A DNA stretch of 64,000 bases from JAJDTR01 sp965220415 (GTDB lineage Bacteria > Poribacteria > WGA-4E > JAJDTR01): the NCBI GenBank assembly GCA_965220415.1, contig OZ244829.1, positions 6,014,001 through 6,078,000 of the forward strand. Reading direction: 5' to 3'. The notes under the pieces are model-generated. The model was given only the letters and a program-made list of their open reading frames with translations, had not been told where the DNA came from and did no database searches. The position numbers and the translations under genes are program-made. Positions 9,165 through 18,987 of this stretch are shown piece after piece. How positions within the stretch are numbered: position 1 is the stretch's first letter; each line of letters opens with the position of its first letter.

Positions 9165-9968
9165 TCAAATGTAACGCCGGAGATTTTCATGGCTTGCTGT
9201 GCCAATTCCGCCTGCACTGTTCCGCCATCCGCCGTCAATGATGAACTCCTCTCCGGTGGTGTACGTCGCTTCCGCCGCAATGTACAGTACCAAGTCGGCG
9301 ATTTCCTCCGGCGTGGCTACGCGCCCCATCGCCTGCCGGGCTTCAAACGCTTGGCGGAGTTCAGGCGTGGTTGCCCGTTCATTTCGCCAAGATTCCGTAT
9401 TTACCGTTCCAGGACAAACGCAATTGATTCGGAATCCTAGTTGGACATGGTCATGCGCGAGTGATTTGGTCAGAGCAATAACCGCGCCTTTCGTTACCAT
9501 ATACAAATAGCGATTTGCCGTAGCAAGCACGCTCGAAGCCACGGAAGCCGTGTTCACGATACATTTGTCCCCTTCCGGGTTTTTCGCGTCCATTTTCGGA
9601 ATGAATGCTTTGCACATGTTGTGTACAGATTTTGTGTTGATTTCGATTGCCCGGTGCCACTGTTCATCGTCGCACTCGTGAATAGTCCCCTCGGGAACGT
9701 GTCCCACACAATTGAAAAGCACATCAATAGTCTTTTGCTCTTGCTCCACACGAGCGGCGAAGTTTCGCACAGCTAATGCGTCAGTCACATCAAACGAAAC
9801 GGGGATAACCGAATCTCCGACTTCCGCGTGCAGTTGTGTGATTTTGCTTTCCTGAACGTCGCAGGCATACACTGTTGCGCCTTCTTGAGTGAATCTTTTC
9901 ACGGTCGCGCGGCCAATGCCTTGTGCCGCAGCGGTCACTATAGCTACTTTGTCTCTCAAACGTCCCAT
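9165..9968 (-). CDS. Short-chain dehydrogenase/reductase (classical SDR)
   Basis: 267 aa from ATG at 9968, preceded 8 nt upstream by GGAG (9977-9980). A TTG at 9974 is in frame but sits only 2 nt from that site, so the ATG is preferred. Cofactor motif 'TAAAQGIG' (Ser/Ala variant of TGxxxGxG), 'NCVG' in the NAG position, catalytic Ser in 'NTASVASS', and YxxxK in 'YMVTK'. 'IDGGW' near the C-terminus is typical of oxidoreductase SDRs. NAD(P)-dependent oxidation of an alcohol, substrate unknown. It is the only minus-strand gene in the 5-27 kb island and diverges from the next PhyH gene. Confidence 0.9.
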   Translation of the reverse strand: MGRLRDKVAIVTAAAQGIGRATVKRFTQEGATVYACDVQESKITQLHAEVGDSVIPVSFDVTDALAVRNFAARVEQEQKTIDVLFNCVGHVPEGTIHECDDEQWHRAIEINTKSVHNMCKAFIPKMDAKNPEGDKCIVNTASVASSVLATANRYLYMVTKGAVIALTKSLAHDHVQLGFRINCVCPGTVNTESWRNERATTPELRQAFEARQAMGRVATPEEIADLVLYIAAEATYTTGEEFIIDGGWRNSAGGIGTASHENLRRYI

Positions 9969-10289
9969 ATCCAATACTCCGTGAGATGAGTAACAGTCTC
10001 AAAGTTTTGCGGATCTCCCTAATTGCTGAAAGGTCATGTGCACATCAACACCCTCCAATTTGTGGAAAGATGCCAAAAGTATACGCTTCTGTAAAATTCT
10101 TTGCATTGACCTAACAATTTAGACAGAATACCATAGACCTACGAGCCAATCAACACCTATGTAGGGAGTAGCAATCGACCAAATACCGAGAGCTTTGAAG
10201 ATTCCTCGTTATTCTCTGGGGCTTCATCCAGTATTGCCCAAAATCATAACTGTTTTAAGACTCACGCTTGACCCCGCACGGGAGAAACC
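9969..10289. other. Divergent intergenic region between SDR and PhyH genes
   Basis: 320 bp separate the divergent SDR (minus) and PhyH (plus) starts, so promoters for both must lie here. I see a loose 'TTGACC' near 10107 but no well-spaced consensus. There is no repeat of the families found elsewhere and no small gene. Confidence 0.4.
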
Positions 10290-11228
10290 ATGTCGATCGC
10301 GATGACCGTACAGCAGGAGAAAGACTTCGAGGAAAAGGGATTTATCATTCTTGAGAACTTTCTGACCGAGCGTGAGTTAGAGGCGCTGTTGTCGGCAGTA
10401 CACGACGTAGCTTCAAGGATTCAAGGGGCACAAGGCTTGAACCCCGATGAGCCGTTCGCTATCCGTAATGCACTTGCCCACCACACGGCGTTTCTTGATT
10501 TGATCGACCATCCGAGGATGCTGCCGTTAGTTGTTGATGCGATCGGATGGAACATTCAGATACGCACCTCACATCTGGACTACCGTCCCCCGTACCCGCG
10601 CGACCTCAAGGCTGGAAACGTGGGCAGGGGGGATGGCGAGGACCATCAAAAGGGTTACCGAAACGTGCTCTGGCATCCGGATTTGGCTGGTGACTATCTA
10701 TTCGAAGCGCCTTCGCTTGATGGACGCCTTCCCTTCATGGAAGTCAAAGTCTTCTACGTACTTTCGGATCTGAGCGAATCGAATTGCGGAAACCTGTGGA
10801 TGCTGCCGGGCAGTCACAAGCGAGCGCCGCAGGAACTGCGCGACACGGATAGGGAGGTAGACGCAAGCGAAGCCGTCGAACTCAAGTTGTCGCCTGGTGC
10901 CGCCGTACTTTGGCGCACTGCAACATGGCACTGTGTAGGCCCAAACCTGTCGAACAAGATTCGCAAGGTAATGCACGTTGGCTATCACTACCGGTGGCTG
11001 CGTCCCGCGGACTACATTCAGCAAGATCCCGATCTAATTGCCAATAGCTCACCGATTCGCCGCCAACTGCTAGGAGCATTAAGCACCGGCAAAAATCCGC
11101 TGGGCGATGACCCGGAATTTCACCCGTCTTCCCAATATTGGATTCCTAGGGATTGGGACGATGTTCCGTTAAAGGCGTGGGCGGAAGAACGCAGCGGCGG
11201 AAGCCCCACGATAAATCTGCCGCTCTAA
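10290..11228 (+). CDS. PhyH-family Fe(II)/2-oxoglutarate dioxygenase
   Basis: 312 aa. Iron ligands H129-x-D131 in 'LWHPDLAG' and H214 in 'ATWHCVG', with R225 in 'NKIRKV' as the likely 2-oxoglutarate-binding Arg, so all catalytic residues are present. GGGAGA at 10280-10285 precedes the ATG. Family members hydroxylate phytanoyl-CoA or, in bacteria, a wide range of small polar metabolites and phosphonates. A Gfo/Idh/MocA dehydrogenase follows about 120 bp downstream on the same strand, which may act on the hydroxylated product; that link is inference. Sequence is only distantly related to the first PhyH protein, and it has no Nudix extension. Confidence 0.9.
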   Translation: MSIAMTVQQEKDFEEKGFIILENFLTERELEALLSAVHDVASRIQGAQGLNPDEPFAIRNALAHHTAFLDLIDHPRMLPLVVDAIGWNIQIRTSHLDYRPPYPRDLKAGNVGRGDGEDHQKGYRNVLWHPDLAGDYLFEAPSLDGRLPFMEVKVFYVLSDLSESNCGNLWMLPGSHKRAPQELRDTDREVDASEAVELKLSPGAAVLWRTATWHCVGPNLSNKIRKVMHVGYHYRWLRPADYIQQDPDLIANSSPIRRQLLGALSTGKNPLGDDPEFHPSSQYWIPRDWDDVPLKAWAEERSGGSPTINLPL

Positions 11229-11351
11229 TCCGGTGGGTTCAAGCCACATGAATCGTCGCACCAAAAGAATACCTGCGTTTGGCATCAGCCAAACATCAAT
11301 CTGAAAACTGGGAAAGAATTTGCCAACTGAAAATAAGCTAGGGAGGTGCTT

Positions 11352-12425
11352 ATGAGCGATACAATACGCGTACTTGTAGTGGGCTGTGGCAACATGGGAG
11401 CGTCGCACGCCCGCGCATATCACACACTCGACGGGTTCGAGATAGTCGGCGTGGTCAGCCGCGGACCGGCAACGCGCGGCAAGTTGTCCGACGAGTTAGG
11501 CGGACTGGAACAATTCGACAACTTTGACACTGCGTTGAATACTACGAAGCCCGATGCCGTCTCAATCAACACGCTCCCGGACACTCATGCGGAGTTTGCG
11601 CTGAAATCCTTGGAATCGGGAGCCCATGTCTTCGTCGAGAAACCTATCGCACTTACCGTCGAACAAGCCGAATCGGTGAAACAGACGGCACTGAGGTTAG
11701 GCAAAAAAGTGGTAGTGGGATACATTTTAAGACAGCACCCCTCGTGGACGCTATTTATAGAGAAGGCGCAGACACTTGGCAAACCGCTCGTCATGCGCAT
11801 GAACCTGAATCAGCAAAGTACGGGGGAAGAGTGGGCGTGGCACAAGCGCTTAATGGACAGTTTCTCACCCATCGTGGACTGCGGCGTACATTACGTCGAT
11901 GTCATGTGCCAGATGACCGGAGCGCAACCGGCAAAAGTACACGCCATCGGCGCCCGACTGAGCGACGAACTGAAACCCGATATGTACAACTATGGCCAGC
12001 TTCAAGTAATATTCGACGATGGATCTGTCGGGTGGTACGAAGCCGCATGGGGACCCATGATCAGTGAAGAGGCATTTTTCGTTAAAGATGTGTCGGGTCC
12101 AAAGGGCTGCGCCAGTATCGTCAAAGCCGCGGATGGGGATGACGCCGATTCGTCCGACATTGATTCGCACACAAAAACTAACAGGATTCTCGTGCATCAT
12201 GCCGCGCTTGACGGAAGTGGCAATCCTCTTAGGGAAGACGAAATCATTGACACGACGGACGAACCAGACCACCAAGAACTTTGTGACCGCGAACAAGCTT
12301 TTTTCCTAAAAGCAATTCGTGAAGACTTGGACGTGACGGATCATATGAGCGACGCCGTTAACAGTCTCCGCATCGTCCTTGCTGCAGACGTATCGGTTCG
12401 CACTGGCGAGGTTGTCGCGCTCTAA
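11352..12425 (+). CDS. Gfo/Idh/MocA family oxidoreductase
   Basis: 357 aa from ATG 11352, with GGGAGG at 11341-11346; a GTG at 11346 overlaps that site and is unlikely. The N-terminal Rossmann fold has 'GCGNMG' at residues 11-16, the family signature 'EKP' at 96-98, and the catalytic-type 'DCGVH' with D176 and H180. Family enzymes use tightly bound NAD(P) to oxidise or reduce sugars and cyclitols. The complete C-terminal sheet domain ends in 'SLRIVLAADVSVRTGE', the usual closing helix. Surrounded by a PhyH gene and a membrane protein; substrate unknown. Confidence 0.92.
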   Translation: MSDTIRVLVVGCGNMGASHARAYHTLDGFEIVGVVSRGPATRGKLSDELGGLEQFDNFDTALNTTKPDAVSINTLPDTHAEFALKSLESGAHVFVEKPIALTVEQAESVKQTALRLGKKVVVGYILRQHPSWTLFIEKAQTLGKPLVMRMNLNQQSTGEEWAWHKRLMDSFSPIVDCGVHYVDVMCQMTGAQPAKVHAIGARLSDELKPDMYNYGQLQVIFDDGSVGWYEAAWGPMISEEAFFVKDVSGPKGCASIVKAADGDDADSSDIDSHTKTNRILVHHAALDGSGNPLREDEIIDTTDEPDHQELCDREQAFFLKAIREDLDVTDHMSDAVNSLRIVLAADVSVRTGEVVAL

Positions 12426-12644
12426 GGCTCAAGCAAGTGATATGCCGCTAGCGAATCTCGCTCTGCTTGCAGGCTCGTGGCGTTGGGTACCAAGTTTGGA
12501 CTTGAAGCGCTTCAACCAAATGTTTGGCTCCGCCAAAAGACTGCGTGTCCCAAACGGCATTTAATCGTCAGCTATTCCTCTTGACAGCTAGATGTCGAGC
12601 CCAACGAAATCCTCCGCAGTCGCATAAGTCAGACCACAGCACCA

Positions 12645-14255
12645 ATGGCGCATGATACTGTGAATCAACCTGAAAAGGCTTCTGCGTTAAAGCCTAAAAT
12701 GCAACTCTCTGATAATGCCTACGCGGCGACGCTATCGGTAATTTTTCTCCTTCTCGGAGGGTTCGTCGCGTGGCATCATGAGATGTGGCGTGATGAAATT
12801 CAAGCGTGGTTGATTGCCAGAGATAGCTCCTCGCCTATCGAAGTCTTCTACCACCTCAACCGCGGCGATGGCCATCCGGGACTGTGGCATCTCTGTCTTT
12901 ATTACCTCAAGCAAATCACGTGGTCGCCCGTCATCATGCAGCCGTTTCATCTCATCATCGCCTGCACAAGTGTCTACGTTTTTGTAAGATTCGCGCCATT
13001 CACGAGATTACATAAAGCACTTTTCCCATTTGGATATCTGGTTTTCTACGAATACGCCGTAATTTGCCGGAATTATGCGTTGGGAGTGTTACTGCTCTTC
13101 GCGTTCTGCGGACTATTCAAAGAACGCCAAACTAGATTCCCGCTGCTCGGCTTCATTCTCCTGTTGTTAGCCCACACCAATATCGTCGCTTTGATTGTTG
13201 CCATCGCTATTGCGGTCAGCTTGGCTTGGGAACTGAGGCCCACGTCAAGCCGTCCGAGTAAAAGGGACATTCGCGTGGGTTTTTCGTTGATTCTATTTGG
13301 GATTTTGACATCGGTCATCCAGTTAAAACCATCTACTCCCGGGCGATTTGAGTGGAGCGATCTGACACGAGGCGTTTCCGACTTGGAAAGATTCCAAAAT
13401 GCCGTGAACATTATCCCAAAGGCGTTCATTCCAATACCGGAGGTCACCTTACGATTTTGGAACACATTCCTTCTCGACGCAATTCCCGGCGCTAACGGCG
13501 TGAAGTTAGCCTTGACGGTCGTAATCCTACTCTTCGCGGTAATCTTCCTATGTAGAAAGCCAGCGGCACTCCTCATGTATCTGATTGGGACACTCGGTAT
13601 ATTGGCTTTCTTTGCATCCTATTTCGGATTCATACGGCATTGGGGTTACCTATACATACTTTTTTTTGCCGCCATTTGGATATCTCGTGACTGTGACGAT
13701 GCGGCACCACGCACACGGACGGGGAATGGGCATTTTAGAAGGCGCCTCAATCGGCTAAGCCTTGCAACGGATAGAAGCCTAAACTACGTGCTGATACTGC
13801 TGCTGACAGTTCAATTGACTGGCGGCGTTGTTGCCGCGGGCCTGGACTACAAGTATCCATTCTCGGAAGGCAAGGCGGTGGCGCGGTTTATCAAGGAATC
13901 CGAACTAGATGACATGATTATCGCCCCGGAGGTTCGCAGTGATGTATCCTTGGAAATACTTGGATACTTGGAGAAGGGTCAATTTTACTATCCCCGGCCC
14001 AGAAGGTTTGGTTCCTTTGTTTCTTGGGACCCGAGGTACGCCAGCACGGCATACTTGGCAACCGAAGACGTGCTACAAGAGATACGACGATTCTGTGACG
14101 AGAAATCTGAAGACATTTTGATTATTTCGGGACACCTTTATCCCGAAGATGTCCGATCACGATACGACCTAACAAATCTCAAAGTATTTCGACCGTCGGT
14201 CATCCGAGAAAGTGTACAGAATTTCGTTTTATATCGAATGTCTCCTGGCACATAG
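12645..14255 (+). CDS. Polytopic membrane protein, GT-C/GT39-like glycosyltransferase candidate
   Basis: 536 aa with about ten hydrophobic helices, from residue 28 to near 420, and a soluble C-terminal part of roughly 110 aa. The first extracytoplasmic loop has 'MWRDEIQAW' with D50-E51, the position where GT-C transferases (PMT, ArnT) carry the catalytic acidic pair, followed by 'HPGLWHLCLYYL'. Family knowledge: such proteins move a sugar from a lipid-phosphate donor on the outer face of the inner membrane. The ATG at 12645 has no strong ribosome site. No other cell-envelope gene is nearby. The call is moderate; hypothetical membrane protein is the fallback. Confidence 0.65.
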   Translation: MAHDTVNQPEKASALKPKMQLSDNAYAATLSVIFLLLGGFVAWHHEMWRDEIQAWLIARDSSSPIEVFYHLNRGDGHPGLWHLCLYYLKQITWSPVIMQPFHLIIACTSVYVFVRFAPFTRLHKALFPFGYLVFYEYAVICRNYALGVLLLFAFCGLFKERQTRFPLLGFILLLLAHTNIVALIVAIAIAVSLAWELRPTSSRPSKRDIRVGFSLILFGILTSVIQLKPSTPGRFEWSDLTRGVSDLERFQNAVNIIPKAFIPIPEVTLRFWNTFLLDAIPGANGVKLALTVVILLFAVIFLCRKPAALLMYLIGTLGILAFFASYFGFIRHWGYLYILFFAAIWISRDCDDAAPRTRTGNGHFRRRLNRLSLATDRSLNYVLILLLTVQLTGGVVAAGLDYKYPFSEGKAVARFIKESELDDMIIAPEVRSDVSLEILGYLEKGQFYYPRPRRFGSFVSWDPRYASTAYLATEDVLQEIRRFCDEKSEDILIISGHLYPEDVRSRYDLTNLKVFRPSVIRESVQNFVLYRMSPGT

Positions 14256-14359
14256 ATTAGCTCCGATCCTCACAAATCACTGTTGGAATGCTCTATGGCC
14301 GCGCTATATTTACTGTGAAATCACACTGCCGTTTTTATCTGAAGGAATTGGAAATCGAG

Positions 14360-15184
14360 ATGGAATACATTGACGCACATGTTCACGTATGGACGGACGA
14401 CTTGAATACCTACCCCCTCGCCGAGTCTTACACAAAGAGCGACATGCAGCCCGAAACTTTCTACCCTGAAGACATTCTCGCACATGCACTACCATCCGGC
14501 GTCAATCGAATCGTACTCATCCAGATGAGTTATTACGGCTTTGACAATTCGTATATGCTTGATGTGATGGAAAAGCAGCCCGACGTATTCTCGGGAATTG
14601 CCATCATCGACTGGAACGGTGCACACCCCGATGAGGACATGCGGAGACTTGCGGATCGTGGAGTTCGTGGCTTTCGACTGTATGTGAGGGACGAACATGC
14701 GCTGGATGGGAGAGGTATTGAGAAGATGTTCGCGGCCGGTGCCAGGCATAATCTCGCCATCTGTCCTTTGATTAATCCGGTGGCGTTGCCCGCTCTGGAT
14801 ACACGCTGTTCCCAATTCCCCGACACCCCTGTCATCATTGATCATCTCGCACGAATCGGTGCGGCACAACCGATAGATGACGCTCACATTGAGGGGCTGT
14901 GCGCAATGGCAAAACATGCCAACGCGATGGTGAAAATTTCAGCCTTTTATGCGCTCGGTGGAAAGGCGCTGCCTTATGCTGATCTTGTGCCTCTAATTCA
15001 CAGCGTGTATGACGCTTTCGGTCCCGAACGCCTCATGTGGGCGAGTGATTGCCCATTCCAAGTTGTCGATCATACCTACGAAGATAGCATAGGATTAATT
15101 CGCGATCGACTGGATTTCCTCTCCGATACCGATAAACAGCAGATTCTTCGGAAAACCGCTGAGGATTTCTTTTTTCGATCTTAG
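14360..15184 (+). CDS. Amidohydrolase family 2 (TIM-barrel lactonase/decarboxylase-like)
   Basis: 274 aa from ATG 14360, chosen because it opens directly with the family's 'IDAHVHVW' strand (H7-x-H9 metal ligands); an upstream in-frame ATG at 14288 would add a non-homologous tail. A weak AAGGAA lies 12 nt before it. 'VIIDHLARIG' and 'WASDCPFQ' carry the later His and the barrel-end Asp. The family includes 2-pyrone-4,6-dicarboxylate lactonase, sugar lactonases and ACMSD-type decarboxylases. Among neighbouring sugar dehydrogenases, a lactonase role is plausible but not proven. Confidence 0.85.
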   Translation: MEYIDAHVHVWTDDLNTYPLAESYTKSDMQPETFYPEDILAHALPSGVNRIVLIQMSYYGFDNSYMLDVMEKQPDVFSGIAIIDWNGAHPDEDMRRLADRGVRGFRLYVRDEHALDGRGIEKMFAAGARHNLAICPLINPVALPALDTRCSQFPDTPVIIDHLARIGAAQPIDDAHIEGLCAMAKHANAMVKISAFYALGGKALPYADLVPLIHSVYDAFGPERLMWASDCPFQVVDHTYEDSIGLIRDRLDFLSDTDKQQILRKTAEDFFFRS

Positions 15185-15427
15185 TACACGAGCACCGTTT
15201 CGCCAGCATGGGCCGAAACCAATTAACACGGGAATTCATCGCTTGAAAGCTAGAACGTCGACACGCGATGAATCAGTTAATCACCTTATATTTCCACCTC
15301 CCTTTCCCCCGATTTAGCAGTTGACAGCACGGCTCGTTAAGGCTATTATAACCACCCCCTTCTACACGGCTGTCCGAACACCGACACAACAATTCATCAA
15401 GTTCTCGAATCGCGGAGAAAATTACCT

Positions 15428-16150
15428 ATGAATCTCCTTATCACTGGAGCAGCAAGTGAGTTGGCTCAGGCACTCGCCTCGCGCTTGAGCGAAAATCATC
15501 ATATTCGATTGACCGATATCGTGAACATCAAGACCGATTTTGAGTTCATTGAGTGTGAGTTGGGGCACGACGAAACCACTAATGAGTTGGTTAGAGGAAT
15601 GGATTGCATCATCCATCTTGCAGAACTTCCCTCCGATTATTCTGATGATTCGCTGGACTCGGACAATCTGACGATAGACTTCCTGACCAGATGCACCTAC
15701 AATCTGTTGTGGGCGGCAGTAGAAGAGAAAGTTAAGAAAGCGATTTACGGGAGCACGCTCAAGTTGTTCGAAAAGTACGATGACGACCTAACCGTCAATG
15801 AAAATTGGAGACCACTCCCGTCTACCGACCCGTATGTGCTGGGAAAACATTTGGGCGAGTTTACTTGCAAAGAATTTGCGCGGACAGCACAAATCCAAAT
15901 AACCTGCCTGAGATATGGGCAAATTGTCAGAGTCGATGATGTCAGAGACAAACCTTACGATCCTACTTGGATTGAGATAAGAGATCTCGTCCACGCATAT
16001 GAATGTGCGTTGGGTGAAAAAACTCCCGGCTTGAACCGGGATTGGTCGGTTTTCCACATTGAAGCCGACGCGCCAGACGCCGATTATCCGCCGGCTCGAA
16101 GGGCTAGGGGCACAATCGGTTTCGACCCGCAGTATCGGTTCAGGGAATAG
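15428..16150 (+). CDS. NAD-dependent epimerase/dehydratase-like protein with a degenerate nucleotide-binding motif
   Basis: 240 aa, shorter than the usual 300+ of extended SDRs. The N-terminal glycine motif reads 'ITGAASELAQAL': the first Gly is kept, but the second and third of TGxxGxxG are Ser/Ala-type. The catalytic Y136-xxx-K140 is intact in 'YVLGK', and 'YGST' supplies the Ser/Thr. The next gene starts 3 nt after this stop and encodes a paralogous fold with an intact GGTGNLG motif, so the two could form a hetero-oligomer in which one subunit binds NAD poorly (inference). ATG at 15428, poor ribosome site. Confidence 0.8.
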   Translation: MNLLITGAASELAQALASRLSENHHIRLTDIVNIKTDFEFIECELGHDETTNELVRGMDCIIHLAELPSDYSDDSLDSDNLTIDFLTRCTYNLLWAAVEEKVKKAIYGSTLKLFEKYDDDLTVNENWRPLPSTDPYVLGKHLGEFTCKEFARTAQIQITCLRYGQIVRVDDVRDKPYDPTWIEIRDLVHAYECALGEKTPGLNRDWSVFHIEADAPDADYPPARRARGTIGFDPQYRFRE

Positions 16151-16153
16151 ACG

Positions 16154-16912
16154 ATGAATGTGTTGATTCTAGGCGGAACCGGCAATCTTGGCCCTTTCGT
16201 GGTTAAAGCCCTCGAACCGTACCATACGTTAAGGGTGACGGATGTCAATCCTCCGGAAGATACTGCGCACGAATTTCGCTGTGTTGACATGGCTTCCATG
16301 ACTCAGGTGGTGGAAGCGGCGGAAGGAATGGACGCAATTGTCAACTGTTCCGTTTTACGGGAACACCGGAAAATTGCTTTTGATGTGAACACACTCGGAA
16401 GCTATCACATGATGAGCGCGGCGGTCGCGCATGGCATCAAGAGAGTGATTAACACCGGTCCGCACGCCATACTTACCGGACCGACCTACGACAACATCGA
16501 CTTCATGCTAACGGAGGATATTCCGCCGCATTCGGGAGCGGACCTTGTTGGAGGGGACAACCCATATTCAATAAGTAAATCTCTGGGGCAGGAGATATGC
16601 AAGGTATTCACGGAGAATCACGATGTCCATGTGATGTGCTTGCTGTTTTGTGGACTAAAGAATCCGGAGCACCCGCGTTTCTTTCCTGGACGAGACGTGA
16701 CGCCTTTTGTCGTGTCGGTGCGTGATGCCGCGGAGGCGTGCCGTTTGGGACTCGAGGTTGACTTGAAAGATCTTCCATCGAAGAACGAGGTGTTCTACAT
16801 ATCCACCGATATACCGCACGGAAAATTCGCTAACGCTAAAGCGAAGCGGATACTCGGTTTTGCACCGAATGACAAATTCGAGGTAGTGTGGCATAAGGTA
16901 GCAGACGACTGA
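16154..16912 (+). CDS. NAD-dependent epimerase/dehydratase (extended SDR)
   Basis: 252 aa. Intact 'GGTGNLG' at residues 7-13 and Y138-xxx-K142 in 'YSISK'. 'RVTDVNPP' after strand 2 puts Asp at the ribose-binding position, which favours NAD over NADP. Starts 3 nt after the previous stop, with an AGGGA ribosome site inside the end of that gene, so the pair is translated from one message. A bicupin gene follows after 61 bp on the same strand. Likely acts on a sugar or sugar acid; substrate not inferable. Confidence 0.88.
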   Translation: MNVLILGGTGNLGPFVVKALEPYHTLRVTDVNPPEDTAHEFRCVDMASMTQVVEAAEGMDAIVNCSVLREHRKIAFDVNTLGSYHMMSAAVAHGIKRVINTGPHAILTGPTYDNIDFMLTEDIPPHSGADLVGGDNPYSISKSLGQEICKVFTENHDVHVMCLLFCGLKNPEHPRFFPGRDVTPFVVSVRDAAEACRLGLEVDLKDLPSKNEVFYISTDIPHGKFANAKAKRILGFAPNDKFEVVWHKVADD

Positions 16913-16973
16913 ACTCCGCCTGTCTTATGTTACTTCGATCGAACAATTGCTTCTCACGGCGAGGAATTAAACT

Positions 16974-17795
16974 ATGAAATGTGCCCGACATTGGTTGGAT
17001 TGTCCATCTTCACTGACTCACGGCAATATGATTCAGCGCGTCATATTTACCAGAGAGGATCCGAAAAACCCGCACAAGGAAGGGGCTATCATGCGGGTAA
17101 TAAACAGCTTTGCTAGGGCGTATTTAGAGCCTGGTGTTTCGTCGGTACCTCACGTTAATGAGGGCGTCCAAGAGACATTCTTTGTGATTGAAGGATCGGG
17201 AACGCTGATTGCCGACGGACAGGAGCGATCGGTCCGCGACGGGGACGGAATTTATGTACCGCCCGGTGTTGAGCACACTTTTGTTAACGACGGGAACATA
17301 CCCCTTGAATTCCTTATCGTGGAAGAACTAATCCCGGATGGGGCGGAAGTCGAAAGCAAAACTGCAAATATCAAGAACTACCGCGAGAGCAATCTCGGTA
17401 TGGGTCACTGGAAACATATAGTTCACGACGTTTTTTCCGGATCCCCGTATGAATTAATCCACGATAAGAAAAATCGTATGGTGCAACGTCATGCAATTCT
17501 CGTAGTGCTCATGGATCCGATGCAGACCTCCGACAGCCACGGACATATAACCGACAAAGATGAGATATGGTATATGTTGAAGGGTGAGGGGGTTCACGTT
17601 GTCAGTGACGAGGTTGTCATACATAAACCCGGCATGGCGATACAAGTTGCTCCGTGCGACCCGGGACATTCACTCATCAACCATACGGAGGAACCACTGA
17701 TGGCGTTCTATATTGCGGCGGCTGTCTATCGCGTCGAAGATGACGGCAGCTATACCCGGGTGCTTGAGACACTTCCGGGAGTGAGTAGAAGTTGA
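16974..17795 (+). CDS. Bicupin protein, paralog 1
   Basis: 273 aa with two cupin domains. In the first, the metal-site residues are H60, N62 (in place of the usual second His), E67 and H101 in 'PPGVEHTFVN'. In the second they are H189-x-H191, E197 and H232. The N-terminal signature 'ARHWLDCPSSLTHGNM' is shared with two further copies at 18100 and 25658. Cupins bind Fe, Mn or Ni and act as dioxygenases, isomerases or sugar-binding proteins; which applies here is unknown. Upstream epimerase genes and downstream copies point to carbohydrate or organic-acid metabolism. Confidence 0.85.
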   Translation: MKCARHWLDCPSSLTHGNMIQRVIFTREDPKNPHKEGAIMRVINSFARAYLEPGVSSVPHVNEGVQETFFVIEGSGTLIADGQERSVRDGDGIYVPPGVEHTFVNDGNIPLEFLIVEELIPDGAEVESKTANIKNYRESNLGMGHWKHIVHDVFSGSPYELIHDKKNRMVQRHAILVVLMDPMQTSDSHGHITDKDEIWYMLKGEGVHVVSDEVVIHKPGMAIQVAPCDPGHSLINHTEEPLMAFYIAAAVYRVEDDGSYTRVLETLPGVSRS

Positions 17796-17825
17796 TTGCC
17801 AACTGCTGGTCCGGGAACCGTCTAG

Positions 17826-17963
17826 CTTAGTGGTTTATTTTCCAAAAAAATATGGTTAGTGTTGGGTGCCGGTGCGGTTAGAAACCGCACCTACCGGGGT
17901 GGTAGAACGGTTTCTTGTGACATTCTTGTAAGCATCAAATACTTGGCGAATGAACCGCTTAGT
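17826..17963. repeat. MITE-like element A, copy 2
   Basis: Same 138-bp element as 8976-9113, with ends CTTAGTGGTTTATTTTCC and the complement of GAATGAACCGCTTAG. The central GGTGCGGTTAGAAACCGCACC palindrome is identical. It lies between bicupin paralogs 1 and 2, so it separates what may once have been adjacent tandem duplicates. Confidence 0.8.
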
Positions 17964-18099
17964 TTAGTGCGTTGCCGTCATCCAATACCGTTGATATACT
18001 GTCCCCTGAGTAATCCATGAAACCCCACAAACAAAGAGTTACTGCACTTACCGACCAGAACCGGTATTGAGTAACAACAAACTCACAGGTATAGTGACA

Positions 18100-18924
18100 A
18101 TGAAATGCGCAAGACATTGGCTGGATTGCCCATCCTCACTGACTCACGGAAACATGATCCAGCGCGTCATATTCACTAGAGAGGATCCGGAAAACCCGGG
18201 GATAGATGGCGCGGTGATGCGGAATATAACGAGTTTCGCACGGGCTTGCTTGGAACCCGGTGTCTCCTCGGTGCCGCATATCAACGAGGGAATTCAGGAG
18301 ACCTTCTTTGTCGTTGACGGCGAAGGAATCCTCGTCACTGACGACGGAGAACGTCCGATTCGGGAGGGCAACGGCATTTACGTGCCGCCGGATGTCAACC
18401 ACACCTTCATTAACAACGGGGACAAGCCTTTGGAACTTGTAATCGTGGTAGAGGCCGTTCCAAATGGTGCGGAAGTGGAAGCCAAGACCGCCCTCGTTAG
18501 CAACTACCGCGAGAACCCAATGGGCATAGGGCACTGGAAATTTCTTGACCGTGCTGTTTTTGCGGGAACTCCAAATGAGCTAATCCACGACAAAAAGAAT
18601 CGCATGGTGCAGCGTCATGCCGTTCTCGTAGTCGTAATGGACCCGATGCAGACCTCCGACAGTCACCCGCACACCACTGACAAGGATGAAATCTGGTACA
18701 TGTTGAAGGGGCAGGGCGTCCACGTAGTGGGCGACGAGGTCGTCATACATAAACCCGGAATGGCGATACAGGTTGCTCCATGCGATCCCGGACACACCCT
18801 TATCAACCATACAAACGAACCGCTGATGGCGTTTTACATTGCCGCCGCCGTATATCACGTGGAAGACGACGGAAGCTACACAAGAGTCCTCGAACCCCTC
18901 CCCGGATCCCGTACAACGGCTTAA
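18100..18924 (+). CDS. Bicupin protein, paralog 2
   Basis: 274 aa from ATG 18100, chosen to align with the paralogs' first residues ('MKCARHWLDCPSSLTHGN'); a TTG 33 nt upstream is in frame but adds an unmatched tail. All metal ligands match paralog 1: H60, N62, E67, H101 in the first domain and H189-P-H191, E197 in the second. The two copies are highly similar throughout, indicating fairly recent tandem duplication. Followed by the 18988-19019 hairpin. Confidence 0.85.
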   Translation: MKCARHWLDCPSSLTHGNMIQRVIFTREDPENPGIDGAVMRNITSFARACLEPGVSSVPHINEGIQETFFVVDGEGILVTDDGERPIREGNGIYVPPDVNHTFINNGDKPLELVIVVEAVPNGAEVEAKTALVSNYRENPMGIGHWKFLDRAVFAGTPNELIHDKKNRMVQRHAVLVVVMDPMQTSDSHPHTTDKDEIWYMLKGQGVHVVGDEVVIHKPGMAIQVAPCDPGHTLINHTNEPLMAFYIAAAVYHVEDDGSYTRVLEPLPGSRTTA

Positions 18925-18987
18925 ACACACGGCAATAGCAATCACTCATAGACAATTGATTGTAAGGGGAGTTTGATGATTTGCAGT

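Noticed and set aside
12379..12564. Possible small gene between the Gfo/Idh/MocA and GT-C-like genes
   Set aside because: Begins inside the upstream gene in another frame, no ribosome site, no recognisable motif.
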